DNA of 16,452 nt from Gammaproteobacteria bacterium (GCA_003645555.1 QNFN01000006.1:1-16452), one strand, 5' to 3'. Shown: positions 6,849 to 16,215, counted from the first letter of the stretch. The notes: generated from the sequence alone by a model not told the origin. Translations and numbers: made by a program.

Positions 6849-7396
6849 ACGTCACCCTGCGCCAGGCGCTGCTCGGCTGCGCCTTCCTGATCGTCTACGG
6901 CGCCATCGTGTTCGCCGCCACCCGCGCTTACTACCAGGAGCGGCCCCCGGTGGTACGTTCAGCCGCCCCGGCGGTTCCCGCCACTGGCGGTTCCCGGCCG
7001 TTCGCGATGCCGCAGCCACGACTGCCGGTGGCGCTGGCCGACGATCCGGCCGCACTGTCCGATCAGGCGGACGATCTGTTTACCCAGAAGCGCTTCGGCG
7101 AGGCGATCACGGCTTATCGAAAGCTGCTGGAACTGGCCCCGGACAACGCTGACACTTTCAATGACCTCGGCCTGGCGCTGCACTACGCCGGCCGCTCAGC
7201 CGAAGCGCTGCAGGTGCTTGAACAGGGGGCGGCCAGGGACGCCGGTTTCCAGCGCATCTGGCTTACGCTGGGCTTCGTCCGTCTGCAACTCGGGCGCGTC
7301 GATGAGGCGCGCACGGCCTTTGAAACCTGTCTTACCATCGATCCTGAGAGCCCGATCGCGGTGGAGGCCCGGCGATTCCTCGACCGTTTGTCTTGA
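6845..7396 (+). CDS. Membrane-anchored TPR protein, function unknown
   Basis: 183 residues. One N-terminal hydrophobic segment (about 7-26, followed by Arg27) acts as a signal anchor, then a Pro/Ala-rich linker (33-66) and three tetratricopeptide repeats at about 69-102, 103-136 and 137-170. Repeat hallmarks visible are the [19 protein letters not shown] unit, [17 protein letters not shown], and [22 protein letters not shown]. TPRs bind protein partners; here they would face the periplasm if the N-terminus is cytoplasmic. Its start overlaps the rpiA stop, so it is co-translated with an unrelated metabolic gene. I do not recognise a named homologue. Gene reality is well supported by the coupling and repeat structure. 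Confidence 0.85.
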   Translation: MNVTLRQALLGCAFLIVYGAIVFAATRAYYQERPPVVRSAAPAVPATGGSRPFAMPQPRLPVALADDPAALSDQADDLFTQKRFGEAITAYRKLLELAPDNADTFNDLGLALHYAGRSAEALQVLEQGAARDAGFQRIWLTLGFVRLQLGRVDEARTAFETCLTIDPESPIAVEARRFLDRLS

Positions 7397-7526
7397 GGTA
7401 TCCGGTTCCGGGGTTGTTGCCTGCCCCGGTTACATGAACTAGTTTTGATTAGCTGGGGCGGGGCGGGACAGTCCGCGCCCATGGCGAGACACCCGCCGCG
7501 CAGACGGCACGCAACATGGCGCCAAC

Positions 7527-9407
7527 ATGGATCAAGCCAAACTGACCGAGACGATACGGATTCCCGAGCAGAAACGCGGGACCCTGCCACTCGACCTGAA
7601 CCCCAAGGCACTGCAGGCGTGGCGTGAGGGGCTGCCGCTGGCCAATCTCCAGGAGACCACACGCCAGGTCTTTACTCTGCTAAAGGACGCCAACCGGCTG
7701 CAGATTTCGGAGAAAGCGCGTCTGCTACTGCTCGGTGCACTGCGGCCGCAGATCGATTACATCAGCGGGGCCCTGACCAAGGGCGCCCAGGGGCACGCTC
7801 ATCCGTTGCCCGAGAAGATAACGCGACTGGTGCAGCTCAACCATGAGCTGCTGTCCGAGGCGGCGATTGGCTACAAGATCATTACCCGCGGATTGCTGAG
7901 CAAGCGCTTTCTTTTCGGTAACCGTGAGCGCCAACTCGCCGACGCCCTGCAGGCGGTCCTCCACTTCCTCGGGCGCATCGTGCTCGAGTCCTACCGCACC
8001 TACGTGCCGTTTCCCGAGGGGCTGTGGGGTGAGATTCATGCCATCTACGCACTCGGCGAGGAGCGCGGGCTCGTCCAGATGAAATCCGAGCGGTTTTCGG
8101 AAGACGGCCGGATGACCCTCGGTGACAGCTACAAGCGGCTGATGCTGCTGGCCCTGGCCTCGCCCTACCATTTCGAACGCGGCACCATCGACCTGCTGCA
8201 CCGCCGGTTGTCAGAGTGGAGTTCAGCCTGCGACCTCAAGCCCTTCGACGGTGGTGACAACGACGACACACACATCGTTGTTCGACTCGACAGCAGCGCC
8301 CCACCCAGCTTCCAGGTCACCGAAGGGGACGAAGGTGAGGAGCACGCCGAGGTACGTGTGCTTGATGGCAACATGCTGATCGCCATCATCGAAAACGAGA
8401 TCGAGCGTCAAGAGGGTGAGGAGACCCCGAAAAAACGGGATGACGGCATGCCGCGCCTGCCGACCCCGGTGCTGCGGATGCTGCGCGAAAGCTGGTCAGG
8501 ACCGACCACGCGCGGTCAAATGCGCTACCAGGGCGACGTACAGGTGCAGGTCGCGATTGGCCTCAATGCGGCCTGCTACTTCCTGGCTCACGGCCATGGT
8601 GCGAGCGATGAGCTGGTCGAGCCGGGGCCGTCGGTGGAGGCCCCGGCGGATGTCGAGGAGTTGAGTCTCGAGGTAAACGAGCGCCCGGTCGATCTCCAGG
8701 AGGGCGGACTGGTCAGCACCACCGAGCAGAAGCGCGACAAGGTCGCCGACATGCTGTTGCCACAGGAAGCCGCGGCGGCCTGGACCGAGAACCGGAGCCA
8801 GGAGAAACCACGCAGTTTTGGCTGCCGCACCATCGATTTCAGTGCCAGTGGTTGCCAGCTGATCTGCGCCAAGGAGAGTGAACTGACGATTTCGGTCGGT
8901 GACCTGCTCTGTATCGGCTTTGACGACACCAGCACCGGCCGCTGGAAGATCGGCACGGCACGCTGGATCCGCCAGCGCAGCGGCCAGGAGACCCAGGTCG
9001 GGGTGCGCATCCTGGCCAACGAGGGTCGTGGGGTGAAGGCCGGGGTGTGCGACGAAACCGGCTACGTCGGGGACGTCAGTGACTGCATCCTGCTGCCGGG
9101 CAAGGAGGGGGTGACCCTGCTGACACCACGAATGCCGTTCGCCACCGAAAAGATGGTGTTCATGCAGCACGGCGAGGAGGAGCACTTCATCCGCCTCGGT
9201 GTGAACACCGAGAACAGCAGCCGTTTCGGCCGCTTCGAGTTCAGTCCGTGCTCGCAAAAAGAGGTCGACAAGATCCAGGCTGAGCATAACCGCCCGGTGG
9301 CCCACTTGTCGAAGGAGCAGCTCGCGGCCATGGAGCGCGGTGAAAGCGTGGAGAAGATCCTCTCGGACAGCTCCGGCGCCTGGGAGGGCATGCGCCACGA
9401 CTGGTAG
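7527..9407 (+). CDS. Large PilZ-domain protein, FimW-like c-di-GMP effector family (tentative)
   Basis: 626 residues, soluble. A helical N-terminal region (about 20-240), with the segment LPLANLQETTRQVFTLLKDA, resembles the large PilZ proteins that include Pseudomonas FimW. An acidic, variable linker follows (260-430). A PilZ-like beta-barrel at about 429-500 has the DxSxxG signature as DFSASG (437-442) and the later strands WKIGTARWIRQR and VGVRIL. The usual RxxxR about 20 residues before DxSxxG is not evident; only Arg423, Arg429 and Arg434 lie upstream, so c-di-GMP binding is unproven. The tail (520-626) has further beta-rich sequence. No strong ribosome binding site precedes the ATG at 7527. 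It stands alone, 130 bp after the TPR gene and convergent to the EF-G paralogue. Family-level call is good, specific role is inferred. Confidence 0.75.
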   Translation: MDQAKLTETIRIPEQKRGTLPLDLNPKALQAWREGLPLANLQETTRQVFTLLKDANRLQISEKARLLLLGALRPQIDYISGALTKGAQGHAHPLPEKITRLVQLNHELLSEAAIGYKIITRGLLSKRFLFGNRERQLADALQAVLHFLGRIVLESYRTYVPFPEGLWGEIHAIYALGEERGLVQMKSERFSEDGRMTLGDSYKRLMLLALASPYHFERGTIDLLHRRLSEWSSACDLKPFDGGDNDDTHIVVRLDSSAPPSFQVTEGDEGEEHAEVRVLDGNMLIAIIENEIERQEGEETPKKRDDGMPRLPTPVLRMLRESWSGPTTRGQMRYQGDVQVQVAIGLNAACYFLAHGHGASDELVEPGPSVEAPADVEELSLEVNERPVDLQEGGLVSTTEQKRDKVADMLLPQEAAAAWTENRSQEKPRSFGCRTIDFSASGCQLICAKESELTISVGDLLCIGFDDTSTGRWKIGTARWIRQRSGQETQVGVRILANEGRGVKAGVCDETGYVGDVSDCILLPGKEGVTLLTPRMPFATEKMVFMQHGEEEHFIRLGVNTENSSRFGRFEFSPCSQKEVDKIQAEHNRPVAHLSKEQLAAMERGESVEKILSDSSGAWEGMRHDW

Positions 9408-9446
9408 CCGATCCCCGGCAGCCGATGACCGCCCCGTGATGCCTAG

Positions 9447-9605
9447 GGAACCTCTGATTAAGTCTGGACGAAGTAGATTGCGCTTCAGAATGTTCAGATT
9501 TGAGGCGCAAAACGCACGTAATAGCTAGCTATTGCGAAACTTTGCAACGACAAAGCTGGGCATTCTGGGCGCCAGATACGAGTTCATGATTTGATCAGAG
9601 GTTCC
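9447..9605. mobile_element. 159-bp MITE-like non-autonomous element with CTAG target duplications
   Basis: The left end GGAACCTCTGATTAA (9447-9461) and the inverted right end match over 12 bases and continue with one mismatch to 15. The element is flanked on both sides by the direct repeat CTAG (9443-9446 and 9606-9609), the 4-bp duplication expected for an IS5-family transposase. No transposase or credible coding frame lies inside. Internally there is a 14-bp perfect palindrome AATAGCTAGCTATT (9520-9533) and an imperfect stem TTGCGCTTCA / TGAGGCGCAA around 9478-9510. Base composition is lower in GC than the neighbours. It sits between the convergent PilZ and EF-G-like genes without disrupting either; apart from it the 9408-9678 gap shows nothing clear. 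Confidence 0.85.
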
Positions 9606-9678
9606 CTAGAGGCGCCGCCTATAACGGAAGGCGCATGCAGGCCCGCTCAGGCCAATCGTCGCGTCCTTCGGCCACGCC

Positions 9679-11724
9679 CTAGTCTTCGCTTTCGCTCGCC
9701 TTGTGTTGAGCGACAATCTCCTGCTGCAGGTTGGTCGGCAGAGCCTGGTAGTGGCTGAACTCCATCGCGAACGAACCCTGGCCGCCGGTGATCCCCTTGA
9801 GGCGTGACTGGTAACCGGTCAGTTCGCTGAGCGGGACGTTGCCGGAGATCACCAGCATGCCACCGGGCTGTGTGTCGGTGCCGTTGATCTGTGCGCGCTT
9901 GCCCGACAGGTCGCCGCTGACGTCGCCCATGGTGCTGTTCGGACAGTTGATGGTCACGTGCACGATCGGCTCGAGCAGCACCGGACGCGCCTTGGAGACC
10001 GCTTCGAGGAACGCTTTTTTCGCCGCGGTGACGAAGGCGATCTCCTTGGAGTCGACCGGGTGGTGTTTGCCGTCGTAGACAGTGACGCGGATGCCCTGCA
10101 TCGGGTAGCCGGCGATGGCACCGGATTCCATCATCTGGCGCACCCCTTTTTCTACGGCGGGGATGAACTGGCCGGGAATGACACCGCCGACCACTTTGTT
10201 GACGAACTCGAAATCGTCACCGTTGGTGAGCGGTTCAATACGGAGGTAGACCTCGCCGAACTGGCCGGCACCGCCGGTCTGCTTCTTGTGCCGGTGGTGG
10301 CCTTCCGCCTTGCTGGTGATGCTCTCCCGGTAGGCGATGCTCGGTGGATGGGTGTCGACTTCGGCGTTGTAGCGGCGCTTCATTTTTTCGAGGACGATGC
10401 GTAAGTGCAGGTCGCCGATGCCACGCAACACGGTCTCTTTGGTCGCTGTCGGATGTTCGACCACCAGGGTCGGGTCTTCGGCGGTCAGTGCCGCCAACGC
10501 CTTGGCGATCTTCTGGTCGTCGGTGCGGCTTTTCGGCTCTATCGCCAGGCCGAGCATCGGTTCGGGAAATGCCATCGGCTTGAGGTGGACATGGCCGTCT
10601 TCCTGGGCGTCGTGCAGTACGTCGTGGAAGTGGATTTCGTCGATCTTGGCCACGGCACAGATGTCGCCGGGGATGCCGCGACCGATTTCGACATGTTCCT
10701 TGCCCTGCAGCTTGAACAGGTGGCCAACCTTGAACGACTTGCGCGCGTTACCGATGTAGAGCTGGGTCTCCTTGGTGATCGTGCCCTGGTAGATGCGGAA
10801 AATGCCGAGCTTGCCGGCAAACGGGTCGGAAGTGACCTTGAACACGTGCGCCAGCGCGTGCTTGGCAGGGTCGGGTTCGGCCGGGAAGTCCTGTGGATCC
10901 TCCTCGCCGACATAAAACGGCGGCGGGTTGCCCTCGGTCGGGTTGGGCATCAGTTTGACGACGATGTCGAGCAGCTCCTGCACCCCGGCGCCGGTACGCG
11001 CCGAGACGAAGCAGACCGGGATCAAGTGGCCCTCACGGAGCGCTTGCTCGAACGGGTCGTGCAGTTGTTCCGCAGTGAGTTCCTCCCCCTGTTCCAGGTA
11101 GAGTTCCATCAGTTTCTCATCGACCTCGACCACCTGGTCGATCAGCGCTTCATGGGCCTCGGCCACCGACGAGAAATCCGCATCACCGGAAGGATTGAAA
11201 AAACAGTCGACCACGCGGTTGCCATTGTCTGCTGGCAGGTTGATCGGCAGGACCTCGTTGCCGAAATCCTGCTGCAGCCGGGCCAACAGGCCGGGCAGGG
11301 CGGCACCCTCGCCGTCGATCTTGTTGACGATGATGAGACGGCAGAGTTTGCGTTCGGCGGCGCGTTCGAGCATCCGCCGGGTGGCCCGGTCGATGCCGGT
11401 GTGGGCGTCGATCACCACCGCCGCGGTCTCGACCGCCTCGAGCGCACCGAGGGCATGACCGATGAAGTCGGGATATCCAGGGGTGTCGATCAGGTTGACG
11501 TGAGTATCCTGGATATCGCAGTGGGCCACCGCCGAGGTGAGCGAGTGACCGTTGCTTTTCTCTTCGGGTTCGAAATCGCAAACGGTGGTGCCACGCTCGA
11601 TCTCACCCGGGGTGTTGATCGCCCCGGCCTTGTGCAGCAGGGCCTCGATCAGCGTCGTCTTGCCTGAGCCACCGCTGCCGACCAGCGCGAGGTTGCGGAT
11701 GTCCCCGGTCGTGTAGTCTGCCAT
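9679..11724 (-). CDS. Elongation factor G paralogue (EF-G2-like translational GTPase)
   Basis: 681 residues with the EF-G domain order. G motifs: P-loop GSGGSGKTT (16-24, against AHIDAGKTT in canonical EF-G), switch [14 protein letters not shown] (43-55, against the usual ERGITI), G3 DTPGYPDF (80-87), G4 NKID (134-137) and G5-like SARTGAG. Domain II, III, IV ([14 protein letters not shown], and the tip loop [11 protein letters not shown]) and V ([21 protein letters not shown]) are complete. The catalytic histidine of switch II (DTPGH) is replaced by Tyr84. Such divergence is typical of second EF-G copies, e.g. mycobacterial EF-G2, some of which lack ribosome-stimulated GTPase activity. An AGGAGG ribosome binding site lies 6 nt before the ATG. 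It is not in the str operon. EF-G fold is certain; the role (rescue, recycling, stress or regulation) is unknown. Confidence 0.92.
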   Translation of the reverse strand: MADYTTGDIRNLALVGSGGSGKTTLIEALLHKAGAINTPGEIERGTTVCDFEPEEKSNGHSLTSAVAHCDIQDTHVNLIDTPGYPDFIGHALGALEAVETAAVVIDAHTGIDRATRRMLERAAERKLCRLIIVNKIDGEGAALPGLLARLQQDFGNEVLPINLPADNGNRVVDCFFNPSGDADFSSVAEAHEALIDQVVEVDEKLMELYLEQGEELTAEQLHDPFEQALREGHLIPVCFVSARTGAGVQELLDIVVKLMPNPTEGNPPPFYVGEEDPQDFPAEPDPAKHALAHVFKVTSDPFAGKLGIFRIYQGTITKETQLYIGNARKSFKVGHLFKLQGKEHVEIGRGIPGDICAVAKIDEIHFHDVLHDAQEDGHVHLKPMAFPEPMLGLAIEPKSRTDDQKIAKALAALTAEDPTLVVEHPTATKETVLRGIGDLHLRIVLEKMKRRYNAEVDTHPPSIAYRESITSKAEGHHRHKKQTGGAGQFGEVYLRIEPLTNGDDFEFVNKVVGGVIPGQFIPAVEKGVRQMMESGAIAGYPMQGIRVTVYDGKHHPVDSKEIAFVTAAKKAFLEAVSKARPVLLEPIVHVTINCPNSTMGDVSGDLSGKRAQINGTDTQPGGMLVISGNVPLSELTGYQSRLKGITGGQGSFAMEFSHYQALPTNLQQEIVAQHKASESED

Positions 11725-11735
11725 CGTCGTCCTCC

Positions 11736-11750
11736 TAGAATGTTATTCTA
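11736..11750. repeat. Inverted repeat at the leader of the EF-G-like gene
   Basis: TAGAAT-GTT-ATTCTA is a perfect 6-3-6 inverted repeat touching the AGGAGG ribosome binding site (complement of 11731-11736). It could be an operator in the divergent gap, or a small mRNA hairpin next to the ribosome binding site. One arm is also the -10-like box of the candidate promoter. Confidence 0.5.
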
Positions 11751-11775
11751 CTGCTGGTTCCGGGCCGGCTCTCAA
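11745..11775 (-). promoter_or_regulatory. Candidate promoter of the EF-G-like gene
   Basis: On the minus strand TTGAGA (11775-11770, 5 of 6) and TAGAAT (11750-11745, 5 of 6) are 19 bp apart, slightly long. Transcription would start about 14 nt before the start codon, leaving a short leader that begins in or beside the ribosome binding site. Confidence 0.4.
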
Positions 11776-11883
11776 GGCGGCTGCAACCGGGGTGCGCAGC
11801 GGTTCACAGGACGCACGGCACCGGCAGAACGAGACCAGACGATAGCAAATCGGCATCCTGAATACACCCGCGTTCGAGGGCAT

Positions 11884-12594
11884 GTGAACGGCGCTTCCGC
11901 AGCACCCCTGGTGCGACTTTCAGGCCTCGGCCGCCACTATCGCGAGGGCGATGTCAGGCGCACGGTCTTTACCGGCCTTGACCTTGAACTGGTCCGTGGC
12001 GAGTGCGTGGTGCTGTTTGGTCGGAGCGGTTCCGGCAAGACCACGCTGCTGAACCTGGTCAGCGGCATCGATCGCCCCGATGCCGGCCGCGTGGAGATCG
12101 ACGGCATTTGCCTGACCGCGCTCGACGAGGAGGGCCGCACCCTGTTCCGCCGCGGCCACATCGGTTTCGTTCACCAGTTCTTCAACCTGCTGCCGACGCT
12201 GACGGTGTTCGAGAACCTGATGTTGCCACTGGAGCTGAATGACCGTGCCGACGCGGCCGGCCGCCAGCGTGCCACAGAACTGCTCGCCGAGGTCGGGTTG
12301 GCCGACCGTCATGACAGCTTCCCGGACCGTCTCTCCGGCGGCGAGCAGCAGCGTGTCGCGGTCGCTCGTGCCCTGGTTCACGACCCGCTGCTGCTATTGG
12401 CCGACGAGCCGACCGGGAATCTCGATGTCGAGACCGGGGCGCGCGTGTTGGCGCTCCTCAAGCAACTGGCGGCGGCGGCCGGCCACACTCTGCTGGTCGC
12501 GACCCACAGCCGCGAGGCCACTATGATCGCCGACCGGGTGTTGGTGTTCGACGACGGGCGTCTGTGCGAGGACGGCACCCGGACGGCAGAATGA
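11884..12594 (+). CDS. ABC transporter ATPase, LolD/MacB type (AttE-like)
   Basis: 236-residue cytoplasmic ATPase that powers the FtsX-like permease encoded next. All motifs are intact: Walker [10 protein letters not shown] (46-54), Q-loop Gln98 ([10 protein letters not shown]), signature LSGGEQQRV (150-158), Walker [10 protein letters not shown] (169-177), D-loop NLD, and H-loop His208. The GNLD and [16 protein letters not shown] segments place it with LolD/MacB/FtsE-type ATPases, which drive mechanotransmission rather than classical import. The frame is open from 11740, but protein-like sequence starts only near GTG 11884, which has GAGGG close upstream; a GTG at 11911 is an alternative. 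The stop overlaps the permease start (ATGA). Together with the two following genes it forms an AttEFGH-like ABC operon. Confidence 0.92.
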   Translation: MNGASAAPLVRLSGLGRHYREGDVRRTVFTGLDLELVRGECVVLFGRSGSGKTTLLNLVSGIDRPDAGRVEIDGICLTALDEEGRTLFRRGHIGFVHQFFNLLPTLTVFENLMLPLELNDRADAAGRQRATELLAEVGLADRHDSFPDRLSGGEQQRVAVARALVHDPLLLLADEPTGNLDVETGARVLALLKQLAAAAGHTLLVATHSREATMIADRVLVFDDGRLCEDGTRTAE

Positions 12595-15107
12595 GCGCCC
12601 TGCTCCACCGCAGTGGCCGTCGCCACCTGGCGCGGCACCCCTGGCTGCTCGCGCTGGCGCTGCTCGGGATCACGCTCGGGGTTGCGGTGGTCACCGCCAT
12701 CGATCTTGCCAGCGAAAGCGCCCGCCGTGCCTTCACTCTCGGTGCCGAGACCCTGACCGGCCGTGCCAGCCATCATGTCGTCGCCGGGCCGGGCGGGATC
12801 GACGAGCGGCTCTATGCCACGCTGCGACTGGCCGGGCATCGCGGACTGGTGCCGGTGGTCGAAGGGTATCTGCAACTGCCTGGACAGACACTGCAACTGC
12901 TCGGCATCGACCCACTCGTAGAAGGGCCGGTCGGGCGTCCCGGAGGAAGTGGTGCGGGCCTGTTGCCACTGCTTACCGATCCCGGCGCCCTGCTGCTCGG
13001 GCGTACGACCGCGGAGCAGCATGGCCTCACGCCCGGAGAGGGGTTTTCCGGTATCGCGGGTGGGCGGGTGCATTCCCTGCGCCTGGCGGGTTGGCTTGAG
13101 GCCGCCGATCCGGTCCAGGCGCGTGCGCTCGACGGTCTTGCCGTGGCCGACATTGCCACGGCCCAGGAACTGCTCGGACGCCAGGGACGGTTGAGCCGGA
13201 TCGACGTGATTTTGCCCACGACGGGGCGTGCTGCCGGATTGGTACGGCTCGCCGCGGCGCTGCCAGCAGATGTTCGGCTGGAGTCGGCCGGCAGCGATGC
13301 GGTATTCATGACCGAGGTGACCGCCGCGTTCACGCTGAACCTGACCGCACTGAGCCTGTTGGCCTTGCTGGTCGGAGCGTTCCTGGTCTACAACACCATG
13401 ACGTTCGCGGTCCTGCAGCGGCTGCCGCAACTGGCGATCCTGCGTACGCTCGGCGTGACCCGTAGAGAGATCTTTCGGTTGGTGTCGGTCGAGGCCCTGC
13501 TGATCGGCGCGGTCGGCACCGTCGCCGGGCTGCTGCTCGGCCTCGTACTCGGCCATGGCCTGGTCGGCCTGGTGGCGCGGACCTTCGACGACCTCTATTT
13601 CACCCTGACCGTCAGCGGGCTGTTCCTGACTCCGTGGTCGCTGGCCAAGGGGTTGTTGCTTGGAATCGGCGCGACCTGGCTGGCGGCACTGGCGCCGGCA
13701 CTGGCGGCGGCCCGGGTCGCGCCTGGCGCACTCCAGCGTCGTTCGGTGCTCGAGGCGATGGCGCGGAGGCTCGCCTGGATCGCGGCGTTGCTGGGCCTCG
13801 CGCTGTTGTTGGTTGCGGCCGTTCTACCGGCCCTGACCGACAGCCTGGCGGCCGGTTTTGCCGCGCTGTTCGCGTTGCTGCTGGGAGCCGCCCTGCTGGC
13901 CCCGATTGCGGTACGGGGGCTGGCCTGGGCGCTGCACGGCCTGCCACTGGGTCGGGCCGGGGTGGTGCCCCGGCTGGCGGTGAGCAGCCTGGTGGCGACC
14001 CTGAGTCGCACCGGGGTGGCCACGGCGGCGTTGACCGTGGCCGTGGCCGCGGCGATCGGCATCGGCCTGATGATCGACAGCTTTCGCCTGACTGTCGACC
14101 GCTGGCTCGGCCAGAGGCTGCAGGCCGATGTTTATGTCAGTGCCCCCGGTGCGCTCGATGGCACGTTGTCGAACCCATTGCCGGAGGCATTGCTCGGCCG
14201 GCTTGCGGCACTCGCCGGTGTACACGCCACCAGCAGTTATCGCGGCGCGACCGTCGCTTCACCATCGGGCCCGGTCAACCTGGCGGTGGTCGACCTCACC
14301 CGCGCGGGTCGGGCCGGCCACGTATTGATCGATGGCGACTCCCTGGCGGTGTGGACTGCGTTCGAGACCGGTGCGGTGCTGCTGTCGGAACCGTTTGCCC
14401 ATCTTCGTCGGCTGGTGGTGGGCGATCGGCTGCGCCTGGAGACCCCGGCGGGCACGCGCATGTTTCCGGTCGCCGGAATCTATGCTGATTTCGTCGGCGG
14501 CAGCGGGCGGGTGCTCATGGCACGGGCCACCTGGCTGCACCATTGGCAGGACCCGGCGATCAGTTCGATTGGCCTCTACGCGGTGCCGGGTGCCGATGTG
14601 GATGCCCTGGTCACGGCCGCGAGAATGGCCGTGGATGCCAACGTGCCGGTGACGGTCCGCTCCAACCGGGCGCTGCGTGAGGCGTCACTGGAGGTGTTCG
14701 ATCGCACCTTTCGCATCACCGATGTACTGCGGCTGTTGGCACTTGGCGTTGCCTTTGCCGGTATTTTTGGTGCCTGCCTGATGCTGCAGGAGGAGCGCGC
14801 CCGTGAACTTGGTATGTTGCGGGCGCTCGGTCTGCTCCCGGGTCAGTTGCGCGCCCTGGTCGCGTTACAAACACTGCTGCTTGGCCTCGCGGCCGGCCTG
14901 CTGGCGTTGCCGCTGGGCGTGGCGCTCGCCGAGTTGCTGACGACGGTGATCAACCGGCGTGCGTTCGGCTGGACACTGGCGCTCGATGTCACCGCGGGCC
15001 CGCTGCTCGGCGGGCTGTTGCTCGCGGTCGGTGCCGCGCTCTTTGCCGGCCTGTTGGCCGGACGGCGGGCGGGCATGCCGCCGGCCGCGGCGCTGCGTGG
15101 GGAATAG
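12591..15107 (+). CDS. FtsX-like ABC transporter permease (AttF/G-like, 838 residues)
   Basis: Inner-membrane subunit of the ABC system with the ATPase upstream. Predicted topology: one N-terminal helix (about 18-38), a large periplasmic domain (about 40-248), three helices (250-272, 298-325, 350-375), a second core with two to three helices (395-413, 420-442, 474-496), a second periplasmic domain (about 500-715), and three C-terminal helices in the last 120 residues. Each trio carries the FtsX/MacB-type motif after its first helix: [22 protein letters not shown] (278-299) and a matching [22 protein letters not shown] near the C-terminus. The duplication makes it a tandem fusion of two FtsX halves. 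The start at 12591 overlaps the ATPase stop; the frame is open 27 bp farther up but within the ATPase gene. Substrate is unknown; lipophilic cargo is suggested by the next gene. Confidence 0.9.
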   Translation: MSALLHRSGRRHLARHPWLLALALLGITLGVAVVTAIDLASESARRAFTLGAETLTGRASHHVVAGPGGIDERLYATLRLAGHRGLVPVVEGYLQLPGQTLQLLGIDPLVEGPVGRPGGSGAGLLPLLTDPGALLLGRTTAEQHGLTPGEGFSGIAGGRVHSLRLAGWLEAADPVQARALDGLAVADIATAQELLGRQGRLSRIDVILPTTGRAAGLVRLAAALPADVRLESAGSDAVFMTEVTAAFTLNLTALSLLALLVGAFLVYNTMTFAVLQRLPQLAILRTLGVTRREIFRLVSVEALLIGAVGTVAGLLLGLVLGHGLVGLVARTFDDLYFTLTVSGLFLTPWSLAKGLLLGIGATWLAALAPALAAARVAPGALQRRSVLEAMARRLAWIAALLGLALLLVAAVLPALTDSLAAGFAALFALLLGAALLAPIAVRGLAWALHGLPLGRAGVVPRLAVSSLVATLSRTGVATAALTVAVAAAIGIGLMIDSFRLTVDRWLGQRLQADVYVSAPGALDGTLSNPLPEALLGRLAALAGVHATSSYRGATVASPSGPVNLAVVDLTRAGRAGHVLIDGDSLAVWTAFETGAVLLSEPFAHLRRLVVGDRLRLETPAGTRMFPVAGIYADFVGGSGRVLMARATWLHHWQDPAISSIGLYAVPGADVDALVTAARMAVDANVPVTVRSNRALREASLEVFDRTFRITDVLRLLALGVAFAGIFGACLMLQEERARELGMLRALGLLPGQLRALVALQTLLLGLAAGLLALPLGVALAELLTTVINRRAFGWTLALDVTAGPLLGGLLLAVGAALFAGLLAGRRAGMPPAAALRGE

Positions 15108-15111
15108 CGTG

Positions 15112-16215
15112 ATGGCTTCGCGCCTTGTGGCCCTGCTGCTCGTCGTCGTGGGGCTGACCTGGTTTACGCTGTTTGATGAGCGCGTGGACGAGGGGTCCAC
15201 GCCGACGATGTGGGCCGTCGGTGACTTGCTCGGCGGGTCGGAAGATGGCTTCGCGCGGGTCAACGGCCCGGCGCCGTTCACTTTTCCTCGCGATCACGGT
15301 CCGCACCCCGGCTACCGCCACGAATGGTGGTACCTGACCGGTAATCTCGATGGTGCTGACGGCCGTCGTTTCGGCTTCCAGCTCACCTTTTTCCGCTTTG
15401 GCCTCGTTCCTCCGGCGCCGTCCGCCGAGGGTGCCTCGGCGTGGCGTAGCGATGCGCTCTACATGGCCCATTTCGGAATCACCGATGTCAGCGGTCAGCG
15501 CCTGATCGCCAGCGAACGTTTCGCCCGCCCGGTGCTCGGCCTTGCCGGGGCACAGGCCGAGCCGTTCGCGGTCTGGGTCGAGGGGTGGCGGCTCGCGGGG
15601 ACGCCGGGCAGCACGTTTCCGCTGCAACTGGAGGCGGCAACCGATGCCGCAGCGCTCACGCTGACATTGCAGTCCGACAAGCCCGAGGTGGCGCAGGGTG
15701 ACGGCGGCACCAGTCGTAAGGGACCCGGGTCCGGCAATGCGACCCGCTACTTCGCCCTGACCCGTCTGGAAGCACAGGGGCAGTTGCGACTGGACGGTCG
15801 CGACATGCCGGTCCACGGTTCGGCCTGGCTGGACCGCGAGTGGGGCAGCAGCGCGCTCGGTCCGGGAGTGCGGGGCTGGGACTGGTTCGGGCTGCAGCTC
15901 GATGATGGTCGCGACTTGATGCTCTACCGGTTGCGCCGTGATGACGGTCGTGTCGACCCGTTCAGTGCGGGCAGTGTGGTGGCCACAGACGGGTCGGTCA
16001 CCGCTCTGGCGGCCGGTGATTTCAGTATCGAGGTGCTCGACCGCTGGCGTACTTCGGATGGCATCGACTACCCGTCACGCTGGCGTCTGCGTGTACCCGG
16101 CCACGGTCTCGACCTCAAGGTGGCGCCGCTGGTTGCCGACCAGGAACTGCGCCTGGCTGTGCGCTACTGGGAAGGGGCGGTCGATGTCTCCGGCGGCGTG
16201 AGAGGGCGCGGGTAG
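15112..16215 (+). CDS. AttH/CrtC-family lipocalin-like secreted protein, C-terminally truncated by an amber codon
   Basis: 367 residues. An N-terminal hydrophobic signal or anchor (about 4-21) sends it to the periplasm. Two lipocalin-like beta-barrel halves follow, as in AttH and carotenoid 1,2-hydratase (CrtC). Family motifs are YRHEWWYLTGNL (68-79, with His70 and Glu71), FFRFGL, YMAHFGITD, SAWLDREWGSS (237-247) and GWDWFGLQLDDG (255-266). Such proteins are often called predicted hydrolases; in this setting it likely works with the adjacent ABC transporter on a hydrophobic substrate. The ATG at 15112 is 4 bp after the permease stop; GTG 15109 is also possible. The usual ending G-R-G-Y-x-E-L-T-G-Y is interrupted: after GRG comes TAG, then in-frame codons reading AELTGYAG. 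The mature protein therefore probably lacks its last beta strand. Family call is firm; activity is uncertain. Confidence 0.88.
   Translation: MASRLVALLLVVVGLTWFTLFDERVDEGSTPTMWAVGDLLGGSEDGFARVNGPAPFTFPRDHGPHPGYRHEWWYLTGNLDGADGRRFGFQLTFFRFGLVPPAPSAEGASAWRSDALYMAHFGITDVSGQRLIASERFARPVLGLAGAQAEPFAVWVEGWRLAGTPGSTFPLQLEAATDAAALTLTLQSDKPEVAQGDGGTSRKGPGSGNATRYFALTRLEAQGQLRLDGRDMPVHGSAWLDREWGSSALGPGVRGWDWFGLQLDDGRDLMLYRLRRDDGRVDPFSAGSVVATDGSVTALAAGDFSIEVLDRWRTSDGIDYPSRWRLRVPGHGLDLKVAPLVADQELRLAVRYWEGAVDVSGGVRGRG

Noticed and set aside
7397..7526. Possible terminator (CCGGGG/CCCCGG) after the TPR gene
   Set aside because: The stem is only 6 bp with a 10-nt loop and no directly following T-run, so it is not supported.
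8496..9398. 300-codon minus-strand open frame opposite the PilZ gene
   Set aside because: The plus-strand PilZ protein has coherent domains; the opposite frame has none and no start signals.
10405..11667. 420-codon plus-strand open frame opposite the EF-G-like gene
   Set aside because: The minus strand is a complete EF-G; this frame is composed of mirrored codons and has no ribosome binding site or family signature.
11740..11883. N-terminal extension of the ABC ATPase
   Set aside because: Forty-eight extra residues without conservation, overlapping the divergent promoter region; LolD-type ATPases begin close to the RLSGLGRHY segment.
12378..13556. 392-codon minus-strand open frame opposite the ABC genes
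   Set aside because: It spans the junction of two well-supported, overlapping plus-strand genes and is low-complexity (Gln, Arg, Gly).
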